A stretch of DNA of 39,746 nucleotides from NCBI GenBank assembly GCA_934149005.1, contig CAKPDN010000011.1:1-39746 (forward strand). The letters are read 5' to 3'. Each line of letters begins with the position of its first letter. Position 1 is the stretch's first letter. Positions 18,076-29,077 of this stretch are shown here, one piece after another. The DNA is from an uncultured Clostridia bacterium. Its GTDB lineage: Bacteria; Bacillota; Clostridia; TANB77; CAG-508. The notes beneath the pieces are model-generated. The model had not been told where the DNA came from. It was given only the letters and a program-made list of their open reading frames with translations, and ran no database searches. The position numbers and the translations under genes are program-made.

Positions 18076-19299
18076 ATGGATAATTCAAATGATAATCGTA
18101 TTAAACTTAGCAATAAAATATATCCGATTTTTTATGGACTTTCATCAGATTTAATATTTTATATTGCAATAAATATATTATTTTTAACAAGCGTTAAGGG
18201 ATTAAATTCTTCAGAAATTAATCTTATTACAACAATAGGAACTTTAGTAGCACTAGTATTTTATTTATTATCAAATAAGATTATAAATAAAATAGGAAAT
18301 TCGTATTCAATAAGACTGGGAACCTTTTTATTATTAATTTCATCAATATTATTTACTTTTTCCACTAATTTAATATTTTTTGCTTTAGCAGAAATTTTAT
18401 ATGAAGTTAGTTTTGTTTTTAAATGCGTTGATCAAGTAGTTTTAAATAATAATTTAATATATCAAAATAAAGAAAATGATTTTATTAAAATAAAAGTTAA
18501 AGCAACTACAATATATTCAATTGCAACAATGATAGCGACTTTAATAGGGGGATTTTTATTTAATATAAGCCCATACTTACCAATGTTTATATGTATACTA
18601 ATTTGTCTTATTAATTTTATAATGTCACATTTTATATATGAAGCTAATTCTTATAATAAGAAATTAGTAAAAGAGAAAAATAAAAAATTCAATTTTAATA
18701 AGATTGTGATTATCACTATACTTGTTTATGGTTTTATATATGGAACTCTTGTTGTTTGTCAGACAAATGATAAATTATTTATACAATTTGAATTACAAAA
18801 TTTCTTAAAAGATAAGAGTGTTGTTTTAGTAATGTCAATTATTTTATTCTTATCACGAGTATCAAGACTAATATCAAATATAGTGTTTGTAAAAGTATAT
18901 GATAAATGTAAAAATAAAACATTATATATAATTTATTTTGGATTACTATTATCAGTTCTATTATTTATTATTGGAAAAATTTTATTTTCTTCAATGTATA
19001 GCTCTATATTAATGACTATTGGCTTTATGATTATATTAGCATTAAGAGATCCAACAGAGAATGTATTAAGTAATATACTTCTTCAAAATACAAAAAAAGA
19101 GGATAAAGAAAATTCCATATTATATTTTCAATTTACAAGAAGATTAGTTGTATTCATATTAAGTTTGCTTGCAACTATGATTCTTGCTAGATTTGAATTG
19201 ATTCATTTATATATAGTATTTTTCATTTTTATATTATTATATATTTTTATAGTTTTAAAGTTATTATCTTTAATAACAAATAAAATACCAATAAAATAA
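18076..19299 (+). CDS. Major facilitator superfamily transporter
   Basis: The 407-residue protein has about twelve hydrophobic helices in two groups of six, split by a charged loop near residues 190-205 (KKLVKEKNKKFNFNK). The first pair of helices is linked by a short basic loop (NKIINKIGNSYSIRLG) as in MFS permeases. The substrate cannot be read. GAAGGTG precedes ATG 18076. It probably shares the promoter of the upstream amidotransferase gene and ends at a bidirectional terminator that it shares with the opposing surface-protein gene. Confidence 0.75.
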   Translation: MDNSNDNRIKLSNKIYPIFYGLSSDLIFYIAINILFLTSVKGLNSSEINLITTIGTLVALVFYLLSNKIINKIGNSYSIRLGTFLLLISSILFTFSTNLIFFALAEILYEVSFVFKCVDQVVLNNNLIYQNKENDFIKIKVKATTIYSIATMIATLIGGFLFNISPYLPMFICILICLINFIMSHFIYEANSYNKKLVKEKNKKFNFNKIVIITILVYGFIYGTLVVCQTNDKLFIQFELQNFLKDKSVVLVMSIILFLSRVSRLISNIVFVKVYDKCKNKTLYIIYFGLLLSVLLFIIGKILFSSMYSSILMTIGFMIILALRDPTENVLSNILLQNTKKEDKENSILYFQFTRRLVVFILSLLATMILARFELIHLYIVFFIFILLYIFIVLKLLSLITNKIPIK

Positions 19300-19302
19300 A
19301 GA

Positions 19303-19342
19303 AGAACTAAATAAGAATATTTTGTGTCCTTATTTAAGTTCT
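19303..19342. terminator. Bidirectional terminator between convergent genes
   Basis: AGAACTAAATAAG (19303-19315) pairs with CTTATTTAAGTTCT (19329-19342), with one bulged base. It lies between the MFS gene (+) and the vWA gene (-) and can serve both. Confidence 0.7.
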
Positions 19343-19359
19343 CCCTTCCTCTTTTATTT

Positions 19360-20760
19360 TTAATCCATATTATTTTTTAATAAAATATATCTAATTCCAA
19401 AAACACTTCCTATAACTGCAACTAATATAATACTTCTAAATAAAGTTGATTCTCCAGCTTTAGGTAATACTTTAGGTAAATCTTCTTCTACTTTATTTTC
19501 TATTTTATTTTCAACTTTAGGTTCTGTAAGTTTTAGCTGAGGGGTAACACTAGAACTTTTAGTATCTGTTTTATTAGAATAATCAGTATAATTCAAGTCT
19601 AATTTACTATTAGTATCTAAAACTTTTTCTAAAATATCTTTACTATAATTTTCTTTTAATTTTAATTTATATTGAACAATAGCTGTTTCGCCAGGTTTTA
19701 ATTCTGGAATAGTCCAAGTAATAGAATTTGTTGATTTATCAATTTCTTTTGAAATAGTTCCTATATTAGGATCTTTTACATAAGAAAAATCAAAATTTTC
19801 AACAATTTCCTTTGTAAAAGTATCAACAATATTTAAATTAGTAAAAGGTTTTGAAACAGGTAACAAATCTTTATAAATATCAGATTTTATAGTATTTTCA
19901 ATTTTATCATCTGTAATATAATAAAATTTACCAATTGTAGGCTGTTCTGGAGTTCCAAAAATCTCATTAATTATTTGTGAATAAGTTTTATTAGAAGGTG
20001 AAACAACAGTTGAACCATCAGAAATACCAGTAAGTAATACAATTACATTATCAACAACAGATGATGATGAAACCAAACTAGCCTTTGTTTTATTAATTAC
20101 ATCATTTGAAAAATAAACTTTATCATAATTAATAGCAATATTTGGTACACCATCAGATAAAACTATTATATATTTATGAGCTTTATCAGTTTTTTCAGTA
20201 AAATATTTTTTTGCTAAAGTAAGACCAGCATCTAAGTTTGTCCTACCAAGACTAGCTGGAATAGAAGAAATAGAAGAAATTAAACTTTGAGCATCATTAG
20301 TTAAATTAGATACTAAAGCAGCATCCTCTATTGTACCTTCTTTTGCAACATTAGAATTAGATGAAAAAGTTACAATCCCAATTTCCAAGTTATTATTATT
20401 ATTCAAAAGAGTTGTAACCAAATTTTTAGCAGAATCAATAATCAAATCTTTTCTAGTTTTATTAGGTAGAACATTATCAAGCATACTTCCTGAATTATCT
20501 ATAACAAACATTAATTCTCCAGTAGGTTTTAAATTCTCCTCATTATTTGTAGCTTTTAATTGTATAGTTATTTCCTTATTATCTAAATCTTTTGAAATAA
20601 CACTTCTTTCAACAAAAGATTTTGTACCAAAATTTATAGTACATACAGGCTCTTTTACAACAGACATTGTAACATCACTATAAGAACCATTAGAAATACT
20701 AGCAACTAAAAATATTAACAAAAATAAAATTAATAAAATTCTCAATTTAAAATTTTTCAT
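19360..20760 (-). CDS. vWA-domain surface protein with LPxTG-like sorting signal
   Basis: The 466-residue protein has a signal peptide (KNFKLRILLILFLLIFLVA), a von Willebrand factor A domain with the MIDAS motif D-x-S-x-S (DNSGS, D88-S92) and the later IIVLSDGVPN, a beta-rich region (about 270-410), and a C-terminal sorting signal: LPKAGES (432 onward), a hydrophobic helix and a short tail with K and N. LPKAG differs from LPxTG at the fourth position but keeps the layout for sortase anchoring. vWA domains bind metal and protein ligands, so adhesion or pilus-tip function is plausible. AAAGGAG precedes ATG 20760. It is divergent from the prepilin-like genes that start at 21091. Confidence 0.85.
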   Translation of the reverse strand: MKNFKLRILLILFLLIFLVASISNGSYSDVTMSVVKEPVCTINFGTKSFVERSVISKDLDNKEITIQLKATNNEENLKPTGELMFVIDNSGSMLDNVLPNKTRKDLIIDSAKNLVTTLLNNNNNLEIGIVTFSSNSNVAKEGTIEDAALVSNLTNDAQSLISSISSIPASLGRTNLDAGLTLAKKYFTEKTDKAHKYIIVLSDGVPNIAINYDKVYFSNDVINKTKASLVSSSSVVDNVIVLLTGISDGSTVVSPSNKTYSQIINEIFGTPEQPTIGKFYYITDDKIENTIKSDIYKDLLPVSKPFTNLNIVDTFTKEIVENFDFSYVKDPNIGTISKEIDKSTNSITWTIPELKPGETAIVQYKLKLKENYSKDILEKVLDTNSKLDLNYTDYSNKTDTKSSSVTPQLKLTEPKVENKIENKVEEDLPKVLPKAGESTLFRSIILVAVIGSVFGIRYILLKNNMD

Positions 20761-20826
20761 TTAGATTACTCCTTTATAACAATTAATTATTTTTATTTCA
20801 CTATAACTATTTTATACTAAAAGAAT

Positions 20827-20870
20827 AAAAAAAACAAGAAATTAGTAGAAAAATATTAAAAATGTGATAT
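20827..20870 (+). repeat. Block A, direct copy at 24405-24448
   Basis: The 44-base block around ACAAGAAATTAGTAGAAAAA recurs near-identically at 24405-24448 (ACAAGAAACTAGTAGAAAAA). The two copies bracket the prepilin-like cassette, but their order relative to block C is reversed. Confidence 0.75.
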
Positions 20871-20981
20871 TTTGTTAAAACATAGCTAGGATCTACCATT
20901 AGGAATTTGACTTCAAAATATTATATACCATCTTTTTAGTTATGATACCTTTTATAAAATCAAACTTAAAGTGTAACATAC

Positions 20982-21036
20982 AAAATATTACAATTATATT
21001 ACAAATACATAAAACATATTGTAAAACAATAATAAA
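20982..21036 (+). repeat. Block C, direct copy at 24311-24366
   Basis: About 55 bases containing ATTACAATTATATTACAAAT and AAAACATATTGTAAAA recur almost unchanged at 24311-24366. The block includes the -35 hexamer of the promoter in both places and two TTACA motifs exactly 11 bases apart (20988, 20999). Confidence 0.85.
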
Positions 21037-21047
21037 TCATATATAAT
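21019..21047 (+). promoter_or_regulatory. Promoter of the first prepilin-like gene
   Basis: TTGTAA (21019-21024) and TATAAT (21042-21047) are 17 bases apart, about 44 bases before ATG 21091. GCAAAGGAG is the ribosome site. Confidence 0.7.
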
Positions 21048-21090
21048 AAAAACAATATAAAAAATAAAAACGCAAAGGAGAAAAATAAAA

Positions 21091-22536
<1,446 letters not shown>

Positions 22537-22610
22537 TAACTTATAATATACAAGATAAAAATACGAAGGAGAATTTTAAAAATGAATAAAAAACTTAAAA
22601 CCCTTGCGGG

Positions 22611-22655
<45 letters not shown>

Positions 22656-22747
22656 AGTTTAAACAACTTAAAAACAAATGATGCAAAAGTAAAAAATAAG
22701 AAAGGTATAACATTGATAGCCCTTGTAATTACAATAATAATTTTACT

Positions 22748-23077
22748 AATTTTAGCAGGAGTAGCAATAGGAACATTAGGAGGAGAAAATGGACTATTGG
22801 CAAAAACAACACATGCAAAAGAAAAATATGCAATAGCAGAAGCAAAAGAAAATTTAGAATTAGAAATAACAAATTTGCAAATAGAACAACAAGGAAAAGG
22901 AGAAGAACTAAAAAAAGAAGATTTACCCAAAATAAATAATGACAAAATAGATGTAAAAGACACAACAAACTTTCCAGTAGAAGTAATATATGAGAAATAT
23001 AAATTTGAAGTAGATGAAAACTTTAAAGTAACATACGTAGGAGAAGCAAATGAAACAATAATAACATATACAACAGA
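22748..23077 (+). repeat. 330-base module, second copy of 21255-21584
   Basis: It lies at a constant offset of 1493 bases from the first copy. This suggests recent duplication or gene conversion, with different C-terminal parts attached. Confidence 0.9.
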
Positions 23078-24233
23078 ACCAAAAAGTTATACAAACCAAG
23101 ACAAGGTAAAGATACTAATAAAAGTAAGTAATCCCAAAGGAATAAAATCAATACAAAAACCAGGAGAAGAAGACAAAATGTTTCCACAATCACAAACAAC
23201 AGTAGGAATAGACTATGTGGTAGCAAAAAATGGACATTACATATTTAAAATAGTAGATATGGAAGACAATGAAATAGAAAAAGATATATATATAGATTTA
23301 ATAGATAAATTATCACCATTAGATTTTACAATTTCAGCAAGTAAAAGTAATGGAAAAATAATAATATCAGGAGAAACACAAGATGCAGATAGAGATGAAA
23401 ACAACACAAAAAGTGGAATAGGACATTATGAATATTATTTTGTAGATAGCAACAAAAATACAACAAAATATACAGAAAAAGAAGTATCAACAACAAATTT
23501 ATCAGGAAGTTATGATATTTATGCGATAGCATATGATAGAGCGGGAAACAGTATAAAATCAAACACGGTCCAAATAACTGTGCTAGGGACAATAAAAAAC
23601 GCAGTATTAGGAAATCAGCATATTTTAGCCATAGATAATGCCGGTTATTTATGGGCATGGGGATGGAATAGTTATGGCCAATTAGGAGATGGAACAATAG
23701 AAAATAAAACAAGCCCAGTACAAATAAAAGAAGGAACAAAATTTAAGTAAATAGCAACTGGGTGGTATTATAGTTTAGCAATAGATGAAAGTGGAAACTT
23801 ATGGGCATGGGGAAATAACGGTTCTGGCCGATTAGGAGATGGAACAACAGTAAATAAGTATAGTCCAGTGCAAATAAAAGAAGGAACAAAATTTAAGCAA
23901 ATAGCAGCTGGATATGAGCATAGTTTAGCAATAGATGAAAGTGGAAATTTATGGGCATGGGGAAATAACGGTTCTGGCCGATTAGGAGATGGAACAACAG
24001 CAAATAAAGCAAGCCCAGTACAAATAAATAATAAAATAAAATAAAAAAAATAATAGCTGAAAAAAGTGCTTTATGTAGTTTTATAATAGATACAGAAGGA
24101 AAATTATATGGAGCAGGAAATGCATATAATTTTGGAGAACCAAGTTTATTAAGGCTAGAACCAGAAATAATTAATTAATATAAAAATAAAAAACATCATT
24201 TTTATGGTAAAATTTATAGCTGAAAATCAATAG

Positions 24234-24268
24234 TTGGGGTGGAAAATTTTAAAAGTTTTCCGCTCCAA
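24234..24268 (+). terminator. Intrinsic terminator after the prepilin-like pair
   Basis: TTGGGGTGGAAAA (24234-24246) pairs with TTTTCCGCTCCAA (24256-24268), using two G-U pairs, followed by a T-run. Confidence 0.8.
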
Positions 24269-24310
24269 TTTTTATATATCATCTTTTTAGATATTTTATT
24301 TAAAAAATAT

Positions 24311-24366
24311 AAAATATTACAATTATATTACAAATACATAAAACATATTGTAAAATAATAGCAAAT
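24311..24366 (+). repeat. Block C, second copy
   Basis: Near-identical to 20982-21036. It carries the -35 hexamer TTGTAA and the 11-base-spaced TTACA pair before dxs. Confidence 0.85.
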
Positions 24367-24376
24367 TAGATATATT
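24348..24376 (+). promoter_or_regulatory. Probable promoter of dxs, paralogous to the prepilin promoter
   Basis: TTGTAA (24348-24353) and TATATT (24371-24376) are 17 bases apart. The -35 lies in block C, as in the promoter at 21019. Confidence 0.55.
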
Positions 24377-24404
24377 TTAAATTTAAACATAAGTTGAAAA
24401 TATA

Positions 24405-24448
24405 GAAAAAACAAGAAACTAGTAGAAAAATGTTAAAAAATGTGCTAT
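24405..24448 (+). repeat. Block A, second copy
   Basis: Near-identical to 20827-20870 in the same orientation, now downstream of block C rather than upstream. Confidence 0.75.
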
Positions 24449-24540
24449 TATATTGTTACTATAAACCATTACAGAACAGTTATATTAATAATTATATTAG
24501 ATTAGAACTTTTTATAGTATAGAAAAATTAGGAGAAAAAT

Positions 24541-26427
24541 ATGTTAGAAAAAATAAACTCAACTAAAGATTTAAAAAAATTAAATATAGATGAAAAAAAT
24601 AAATTAGCACAAGAAGTAAGAGAATATGTTTTACAAGTAGTATCAGAAAATGGAGGACACTTAGCATCAAATTTAGGAGTAGTAGAACTTACAATTGCTT
24701 TACATAGTGTATTTAATATGCCTGAAGATAAAATAGTATGGGATGTAGGACATCAATCATACATACATAAAATATTAACAGGAAGAAGAGAAGAATTTAA
24801 AACATTAAGAAAATTGAATGGAATATCAGGATTTCCCAAAATAAATGAATCTGAATATGATAGCTTTGATACAGGACACAGTAGTACATCAATATCAGCA
24901 GCATTAGGAATGGCAAGAGCAAGGGATTTGAAAAAGAACAATAATCAAGTAATTGCAGTAATAGGAGATGGAGCATTAACAGGAGGAATGGCACTAGAAG
25001 CACTAAATGATGCAGGATTTAGTCAAACTAAAATGACAGTTATATTAAATGATAATGAAATGAGTATATCAAAAAATGTTGGTGGACTAAATATGTTTTT
25101 AAGTAAATTAAGAACTAAAAAACTATATAGTAAATCAAATATATCAATAAAAAAAGCATTAATAAAAATACCAATAATTGGAAAACCAATAGTAAGAATA
25201 GTACAAAGAATAAAAAGAAGTATAAAACAATTAATAATACCAAAAATGTTTTTTGAAGATATAGGATTTACATATTTAGGACCAGTTGATGGGCATAATA
25301 TAGAACAATTAGAAAACATACTAGAACTTAGCAAAAAAGTAGAAAGACCTGTATTAATACATGTTTTAACAAAAAAAGGAAAAGGGTATAAAATAGCAGA
25401 AGAAAATCCAGATAAATTTCATGCAACAGCACCATTTAACATTGAAACAGGGGAGCCCAAAAAGAAGAAAAAGCAAGATTATTCAAAAACATTTGGTAAA
25501 AAGTTAGTAGACTTAGCCCAAAATAATGAAAAAATTGTAGCAATAACAGCATCAATGAAAGATGGCACAGGATTAGGTGAATTTGCCCAAAAATTCCCAT
25601 CAAGATTCTTTGATATTGGAATAGCAGAACAACATGCACTTACAATGGCAGCAGGAATGGCAAAAGAAGGAATGATACCATTTGTACCAATATATTCATC
25701 ATTTTATCAAAGAGCATATGATCAAGTTATACATGATATTGCGATTCAAAACTTACCAGTAATAATGTGTGTAGATAGAGCAGGGGTAGTTGGATCAGAT
25801 GGAGAAACACATCAAGGAACATTAGATATGGCATTTTTTAGACTTGTACCCAATTTAACAATAATGGCACCAAAGGATTTTAAAGAACTAGAAGATATGA
25901 TGGAATTTGCAGTAAAACTAAATAAGCCTGTTGTTATAAGATATCCAAGAGGTGGAGAAGATGAAAAAGTAAAATTTGAAAAACATGAAAAAATTGAATT
26001 AGGAAAAGCTGAAGTACTAAAAGAAGGACAAGATATAAGCATAATTGCAATAGGAAAAAGAGTTTCAAAAGCAGTACAAATGTCTGAAATTTATAAAGAA
26101 CAAGGAATAGATGCAGAAATAATAAATGCAAGGTTTTTAAAACCATTAGATATAGAAAAAATAAAAAAATCAATAGAAAAAACAAAAAAAGTTATAACAA
26201 TGGAAGATGGAACAAAAATAAATGGATTAGGAACAGCTATAGAAGAATTAATTGTAGAAGAAAAATTGCAAGAAATAGAAATAAAAAAATATGCATGGCC
26301 TGATGAGTTTATAAAACATGGAACAGTAGAAGAATTAGAAAAAATTTATGCCCCAGAGGGGACATTTCTATTTGGGACAGAAAGAAACGGAGAGAAAGGA
26401 CAAAAATGGATAAACAAAAAATATTAA
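24541..26427 (+). CDS. dxs: 1-deoxy-D-xylulose-5-phosphate synthase
   Basis: A 628-residue thiamine-diphosphate enzyme that joins pyruvate and glyceraldehyde 3-phosphate in the first step of the MEP isoprenoid pathway. H40 and H71 (DVGHQ) lie in the N-terminal domain with FDTGHSSTSISAALGMARA, and GDGALTGGMALEALNDAG (142-159) is the ThDP/Mg motif. The central pyrimidine-binding domain has FDIGIAEQHALTMAAGMAKE, and the transketolase C-domain follows. Length is normal. The gene overlaps ylmH by 22 bases. The MEP pathway feeds undecaprenyl phosphate, linking it functionally to uppP and the glycosyltransferases. Confidence 0.96.
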   Translation: MLEKINSTKDLKKLNIDEKNKLAQEVREYVLQVVSENGGHLASNLGVVELTIALHSVFNMPEDKIVWDVGHQSYIHKILTGRREEFKTLRKLNGISGFPKINESEYDSFDTGHSSTSISAALGMARARDLKKNNNQVIAVIGDGALTGGMALEALNDAGFSQTKMTVILNDNEMSISKNVGGLNMFLSKLRTKKLYSKSNISIKKALIKIPIIGKPIVRIVQRIKRSIKQLIIPKMFFEDIGFTYLGPVDGHNIEQLENILELSKKVERPVLIHVLTKKGKGYKIAEENPDKFHATAPFNIETGEPKKKKKQDYSKTFGKKLVDLAQNNEKIVAITASMKDGTGLGEFAQKFPSRFFDIGIAEQHALTMAAGMAKEGMIPFVPIYSSFYQRAYDQVIHDIAIQNLPVIMCVDRAGVVGSDGETHQGTLDMAFFRLVPNLTIMAPKDFKELEDMMEFAVKLNKPVVIRYPRGGEDEKVKFEKHEKIELGKAEVLKEGQDISIIAIGKRVSKAVQMSEIYKEQGIDAEIINARFLKPLDIEKIKKSIEKTKKVITMEDGTKINGLGTAIEELIVEEKLQEIEIKKYAWPDEFIKHGTVEELEKIYAPEGTFLFGTERNGEKGQKWINKKY

Positions 26428-27209
26428 GTGAATACAAAAAGCAAGAAGATAAAATTTTATTAGCACAAATTTTAGACAAAATAGAATTTTCAAAACAAAG
26501 AGAAAAAATAGAATATACAGATTTTCTTGATATGTATCAAATATCATTAGTAAAAAGCTTTATGAAAAAAAATGACCTAGAAAATTTTGTTTTATATGGA
26601 GGATTTGAAAATGCCGAAAGAAATGTACTTATAATATATCCTGAAAAATATAATATAACTATGGTAGAAAAAAATTACACAAAGATTATGAAAGTTATAA
26701 GAATTACTCTAAGTGAAGAAGAAAAAGGAAAATATTCACACAGAAATTATTTAGGTGGAATTGTAAAACTAGGAATAAAAAGAGAAAAAGTAGGAGATAT
26801 TTTAGTATCTGATGATGGTGCAGATATTTTAGTAAAAGATGAAACAGCTACAACTTTAAAACAAGAATTAGGAACTCTTACTAGATTTGAAAATGCAAAA
26901 TTAGAAATAATAGAATTGGAAAATATAAGAAAACAAGAAATTAAAGTAGAAGAAATAAGCATAATAGTACCATCTTTAAGACTTGACAATTTTGTTTCAG
27001 ATTTAGCTAAAACATCCAGAAGTAAAGCAATTCAAATTATTGATAGTGAAAGAGTTTTTATTAATGGACAAAATGAAACAAAAGCATCTAAACAAATTAA
27101 ATTAGGAGATATTATAACAATTAGAGGAAAAGGAAGATTTATTGTAAAAGAATTTTCTGGAACAACAAGAAGTGGAAGAACGATTGTTAAAATAGAAAAA
27201 TATATATAA
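26406..27209 (+). CDS. ylmH: YlmH-family S4 domain RNA-binding protein
   Basis: The 267-residue protein has an N-terminal domain with YGGFENAERNVLIIYPEKY and HRNYLGGIVKLGIKREKVGD, both typical of YlmH, and a C-terminal S4 domain (about 183-250: PSLRLDNFVSDLAKTSRSKA, then VFING). YlmH binds stalled or obstructed 50S ribosomes and aids ribosome quality control. In Bacillus it sits in the division cluster near sepF; here it is fused by overlap to dxs (ATG lies inside dxs, with GAGAAAGGA upstream). TlyA, another S4 protein, is the more usual dxs neighbour, but its methyltransferase domain is absent here. Confidence 0.85.
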   Translation: MDKQKILSEYKKQEDKILLAQILDKIEFSKQREKIEYTDFLDMYQISLVKSFMKKNDLENFVLYGGFENAERNVLIIYPEKYNITMVEKNYTKIMKVIRITLSEEEKGKYSHRNYLGGIVKLGIKREKVGDILVSDDGADILVKDETATTLKQELGTLTRFENAKLEIIELENIRKQEIKVEEISIIVPSLRLDNFVSDLAKTSRSKAIQIIDSERVFINGQNETKASKQIKLGDIITIRGKGRFIVKEFSGTTRSGRTIVKIEKYI

Positions 27210-27241
27210 AAAATCTAAGATGAAAATATCTTAGATTTTTT
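27208..27241. terminator. Bidirectional terminator between ylmH and rimI
   Basis: AAATCTAAGAT (27211-27221) and ATCTTAGATTT (27228-27238) form a perfect 11-pair stem with a 6-base loop, flanked by A and T runs on both sides. The rimI stop codon is inside the stem. Confidence 0.9.
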
Positions 27242-27668
27242 TACTCATTATAATAGCATCACTTTCTCCATTATAGTAGTTCTTTCTAATGCCAATATGA
27301 TCAAAGCTAAATTTATCATACAAGTGAATTGCTGATAAATTATGTTCATTAACTTCCAAAGTGATAGTTTTTAAATTTTTACTTTTAGCATAAGAAATTA
27401 AATTTTCTAAAAGAGTAGAACCAATACCGTTATGTCTAAAAGATTTTTTTACAACAATATTCATAATATCGGCCTCATCTACAATTATTTTTAAACCAGC
27501 AAATCCTACAATAACATCTTTAATTTTTGCAACAATAAAATGTGAATTTTCAGATTTTAATTCTTCCTCTAAAATATTGTAACCCCAAAAGCTATCAAAA
27601 TCAGAATTTAGAATATCTTTAATTTGTAGCAAATCAATTAAAGTCATTTTTTCAACTTTTAAATCCAT
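27231..27668 (-). CDS. rimI: Ribosomal-protein-alanine N-acetyltransferase (RimI-like GNAT)
   Basis: I start at ATG 27668 because GGAG lies 7 bases upstream; the in-frame TTG at 27686 has no such site. The 145-residue GNAT has the CoA loop RHNGIGSTLL (R-x-x-G-I-G), IVGFAGLKII, and LEVNEHNLSAIHLYDKFSF, as in RimI, which acetylates the N-terminal alanine of ribosomal protein S18. It is third in the operon tsaE-tsaB-rimI, a common arrangement in Firmicutes, which supports the assignment over other GNATs. Confidence 0.87.
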   Translation of the reverse strand: MDLKVEKMTLIDLLQIKDILNSDFDSFWGYNILEEELKSENSHFIVAKIKDVIVGFAGLKIIVDEADIMNIVVKKSFRHNGIGSTLLENLISYAKSKNLKTITLEVNEHNLSAIHLYDKFSFDHIGIRKNYYNGESDAIIMSKKI

Positions 27669-27687
27669 AATTAATCTCCAATCCAAT

Positions 27688-28347
27688 TTAATTATTTTTT
27701 AACTTTTCCTCTAACTGTCTTTGAGCTTGAGGCTTCTTTAAATATAAAGGCAATATTTCTTCACCAACATTATTGGTAGTAATGAATTTTTTATAACCTG
27801 CAACTCCAAGATTTTCAACAGACAAATAGCAATTTGTGGACTTTTCAGGAAAACCATCACCAACAAAATTAATTAATTTATTAATATATTTTGTATTTAA
27901 TAAATCTAAAACTTCTTGTTTAGTTTTAGAACAAGGAGACTCTAAAACATTATAACAATCATTTATCAATTCATATAAAGCAAAATAACAATTATCATTT
28001 TTACAATCAATAACACTACAAATTAAGCCATCATTTTTAATATTATAAGCCAAAACTTCTAAAGAACTAATTCCAACACATGGAATATTTAAACTATCAG
28101 AAAAAGCTTTGCAAGTTGCAACTCCAATTCTTATTCCTGTAAAAGAACCAGGCCCAATATCTGAAACAAGTAAATCAACATCTTTTAAAGATAAATTACA
28201 TTCTTCCAAAAGATTTTTAATTAAAGGCATTAAGGTTTCTGAATGAGTTAAACCATTATTTAATTCCATTTTTTTAATTAAATTAGTATTTTCTAAAATA
28301 CATACACTGCATAATTTGCTTGAAGTATCAATACATAAGATTTTCAA
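27688..28347 (-). CDS. tsaB: tRNA t6A biosynthesis protein TsaB
   Basis: TsaB is the inactive ASKHA-fold partner of TsaD that, with TsaE, forms N6-threonylcarbamoyladenosine at position 37 of ANN-decoding tRNAs. KILCIDTSSKLCSVCIL is the N-terminal ATPase-fold strand, and VDLLVSDIGPGSFTGIRIGV with ATCKAF is the family signature. I start at TTG 28347, seven bases after GAGGT; the GTG at 28356 lies inside that ribosome site. The product is 219 residues. tsaD is not in the window. Confidence 0.93.
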   Translation of the reverse strand: MKILCIDTSSKLCSVCILENTNLIKKMELNNGLTHSETLMPLIKNLLEECNLSLKDVDLLVSDIGPGSFTGIRIGVATCKAFSDSLNIPCVGISSLEVLAYNIKNDGLICSVIDCKNDNCYFALYELINDCYNVLESPCSKTKQEVLDLLNTKYINKLINFVGDGFPEKSTNCYLSVENLGVAGYKKFITTNNVGEEILPLYLKKPQAQRQLEEKLKNN

Positions 28348-28376
28348 ATAAAACACCTCACATTATGAATTGTTAA

Positions 28377-28841
28377 TTATATTAAACTTGTAATTAATTT
28401 ATCATATTTATTTCCGATTGATTGAATATTAAGAATTCTTAAATTTTCATTATCTGGATTTCTTGAAAAATCAATTTTTATATATTCTTTAGGCAAAGCA
28501 TCCTCAATAAGTTCACCCCATTCAATTATACATATGCCATTTTCAAAATATTCTTCTCCACCAATTGCATAAAATTCAGAAGAATCTTCTAACCTATAAA
28601 CATCAAAATGATAAATGTTTACATCATCTTTTTTATATTCATTAACTATTGTAAAAGTTGGACTTGAAATTTCATCTTCTAAACCAAAATAAGATAAAAT
28701 ACCTTCTGTAAATTTGGTCTTTCCAGAGCCTAAATCTCCCGAAAGGACAAGAACATCACCTTTATTTAATTTAGAAGCAAATTTTTTTGAAAATGATTTA
28801 GTTTCATCTTCGGATTTAGAATTAAATATATAATTAATCAC
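28377..28841 (-). CDS. tsaE: tRNA t6A biosynthesis ATPase TsaE
   Basis: TsaE is the small P-loop ATPase that drives the TsaB-TsaD cycle. It has a Walker A motif (SGDLGSGKTKFTEGIL), SPTFTIVNEY, the Walker-B-like YHFDVYRLED, and IIEWGE, all family signatures. I start at GTG 28841, five bases after AGGAGGT; the upstream ATG at 28862 precedes that ribosome site. The product is 154 residues, normal for the family. It leads the operon. Confidence 0.94.
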   Translation of the reverse strand: MINYIFNSKSEDETKSFSKKFASKLNKGDVLVLSGDLGSGKTKFTEGILSYFGLEDEISSPTFTIVNEYKKDDVNIYHFDVYRLEDSSEFYAIGGEEYFENGICIIEWGELIEDALPKEYIKIDFSRNPDNENLRILNIQSIGNKYDKLITSLI

Positions 28842-28889
28842 AAAAGACCTCCTAATATTCATTATATTGTGTTAAATTATAAGTTATAA

Positions 28890-28948
28890 TTCAGTAAAAA
28901 GAAAATATAATTACTATAAATGTTGATATATTAATATTTTTTACTGAA
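28890..28948. repeat. Inverted repeat between tsaE and mreB
   Basis: TTCAGTAAAAA (28890-28900) and TTTTTACTGAA (28938-28948) are perfect inverted arms 37 bases apart in the divergent promoter region. They could bind a dimeric regulator of either gene. Confidence 0.6.
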
Positions 28949-28994
28949 CTGTAGCAATTATAATACAAAAATAAAAAAAAATCAATTAAATGTA

Positions 28995-29023
28995 TTGATA
29001 ATTTTTGATACATGTAATATAAT
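28995..29023 (+). promoter_or_regulatory. mreB promoter
   Basis: TTGATA (28995-29000) and TATAAT (29018-29023) are exactly 17 bases apart, 55 bases before the mreB start. Confidence 0.8.
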
Positions 29024-29039
29024 TGTAACGAAAATGTAA
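29013..29039 (+). promoter_or_regulatory. Three TGTAA motifs at 11-base spacing over the mreB promoter
   Basis: TGTAA occurs at 29013, 29024 and 29035. The first lies directly before the -10 box and the others follow it. The same spacing is found at 31487-31524. The layout resembles response-regulator direct repeats. Confidence 0.55.
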
Positions 29040-29077
29040 CAAAAAAGAAATAATCTAAAATAGAAGGGAAGATAAAC

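Larger units (their letters stand above)
20761..21090. other. Divergent intergenic region with repeats shared with the dxs upstream region
   Basis: It separates the vWA gene (-) from the first prepilin-like gene (+). It holds two blocks (20827-20870 and 20982-21036) that recur at 24405-24448 and 24311-24366, and the promoter at 21019-21047. No coding frame was seen. Confidence 0.7.
24181..24540. other. Intergenic region before dxs
   Basis: It contains a terminator (24234-24268), repeat blocks C (24311-24366) and A (24405-24448), and a promoter that uses block C. No coding frame was seen. Confidence 0.7.

Noticed and set aside
26345..26400. REP-like words (GGGGACA, GGGACA) at the 3' end of dxs
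   Set aside because: They are in the coding frame and only partly match the 49-base REP; no dyad of the right layout.
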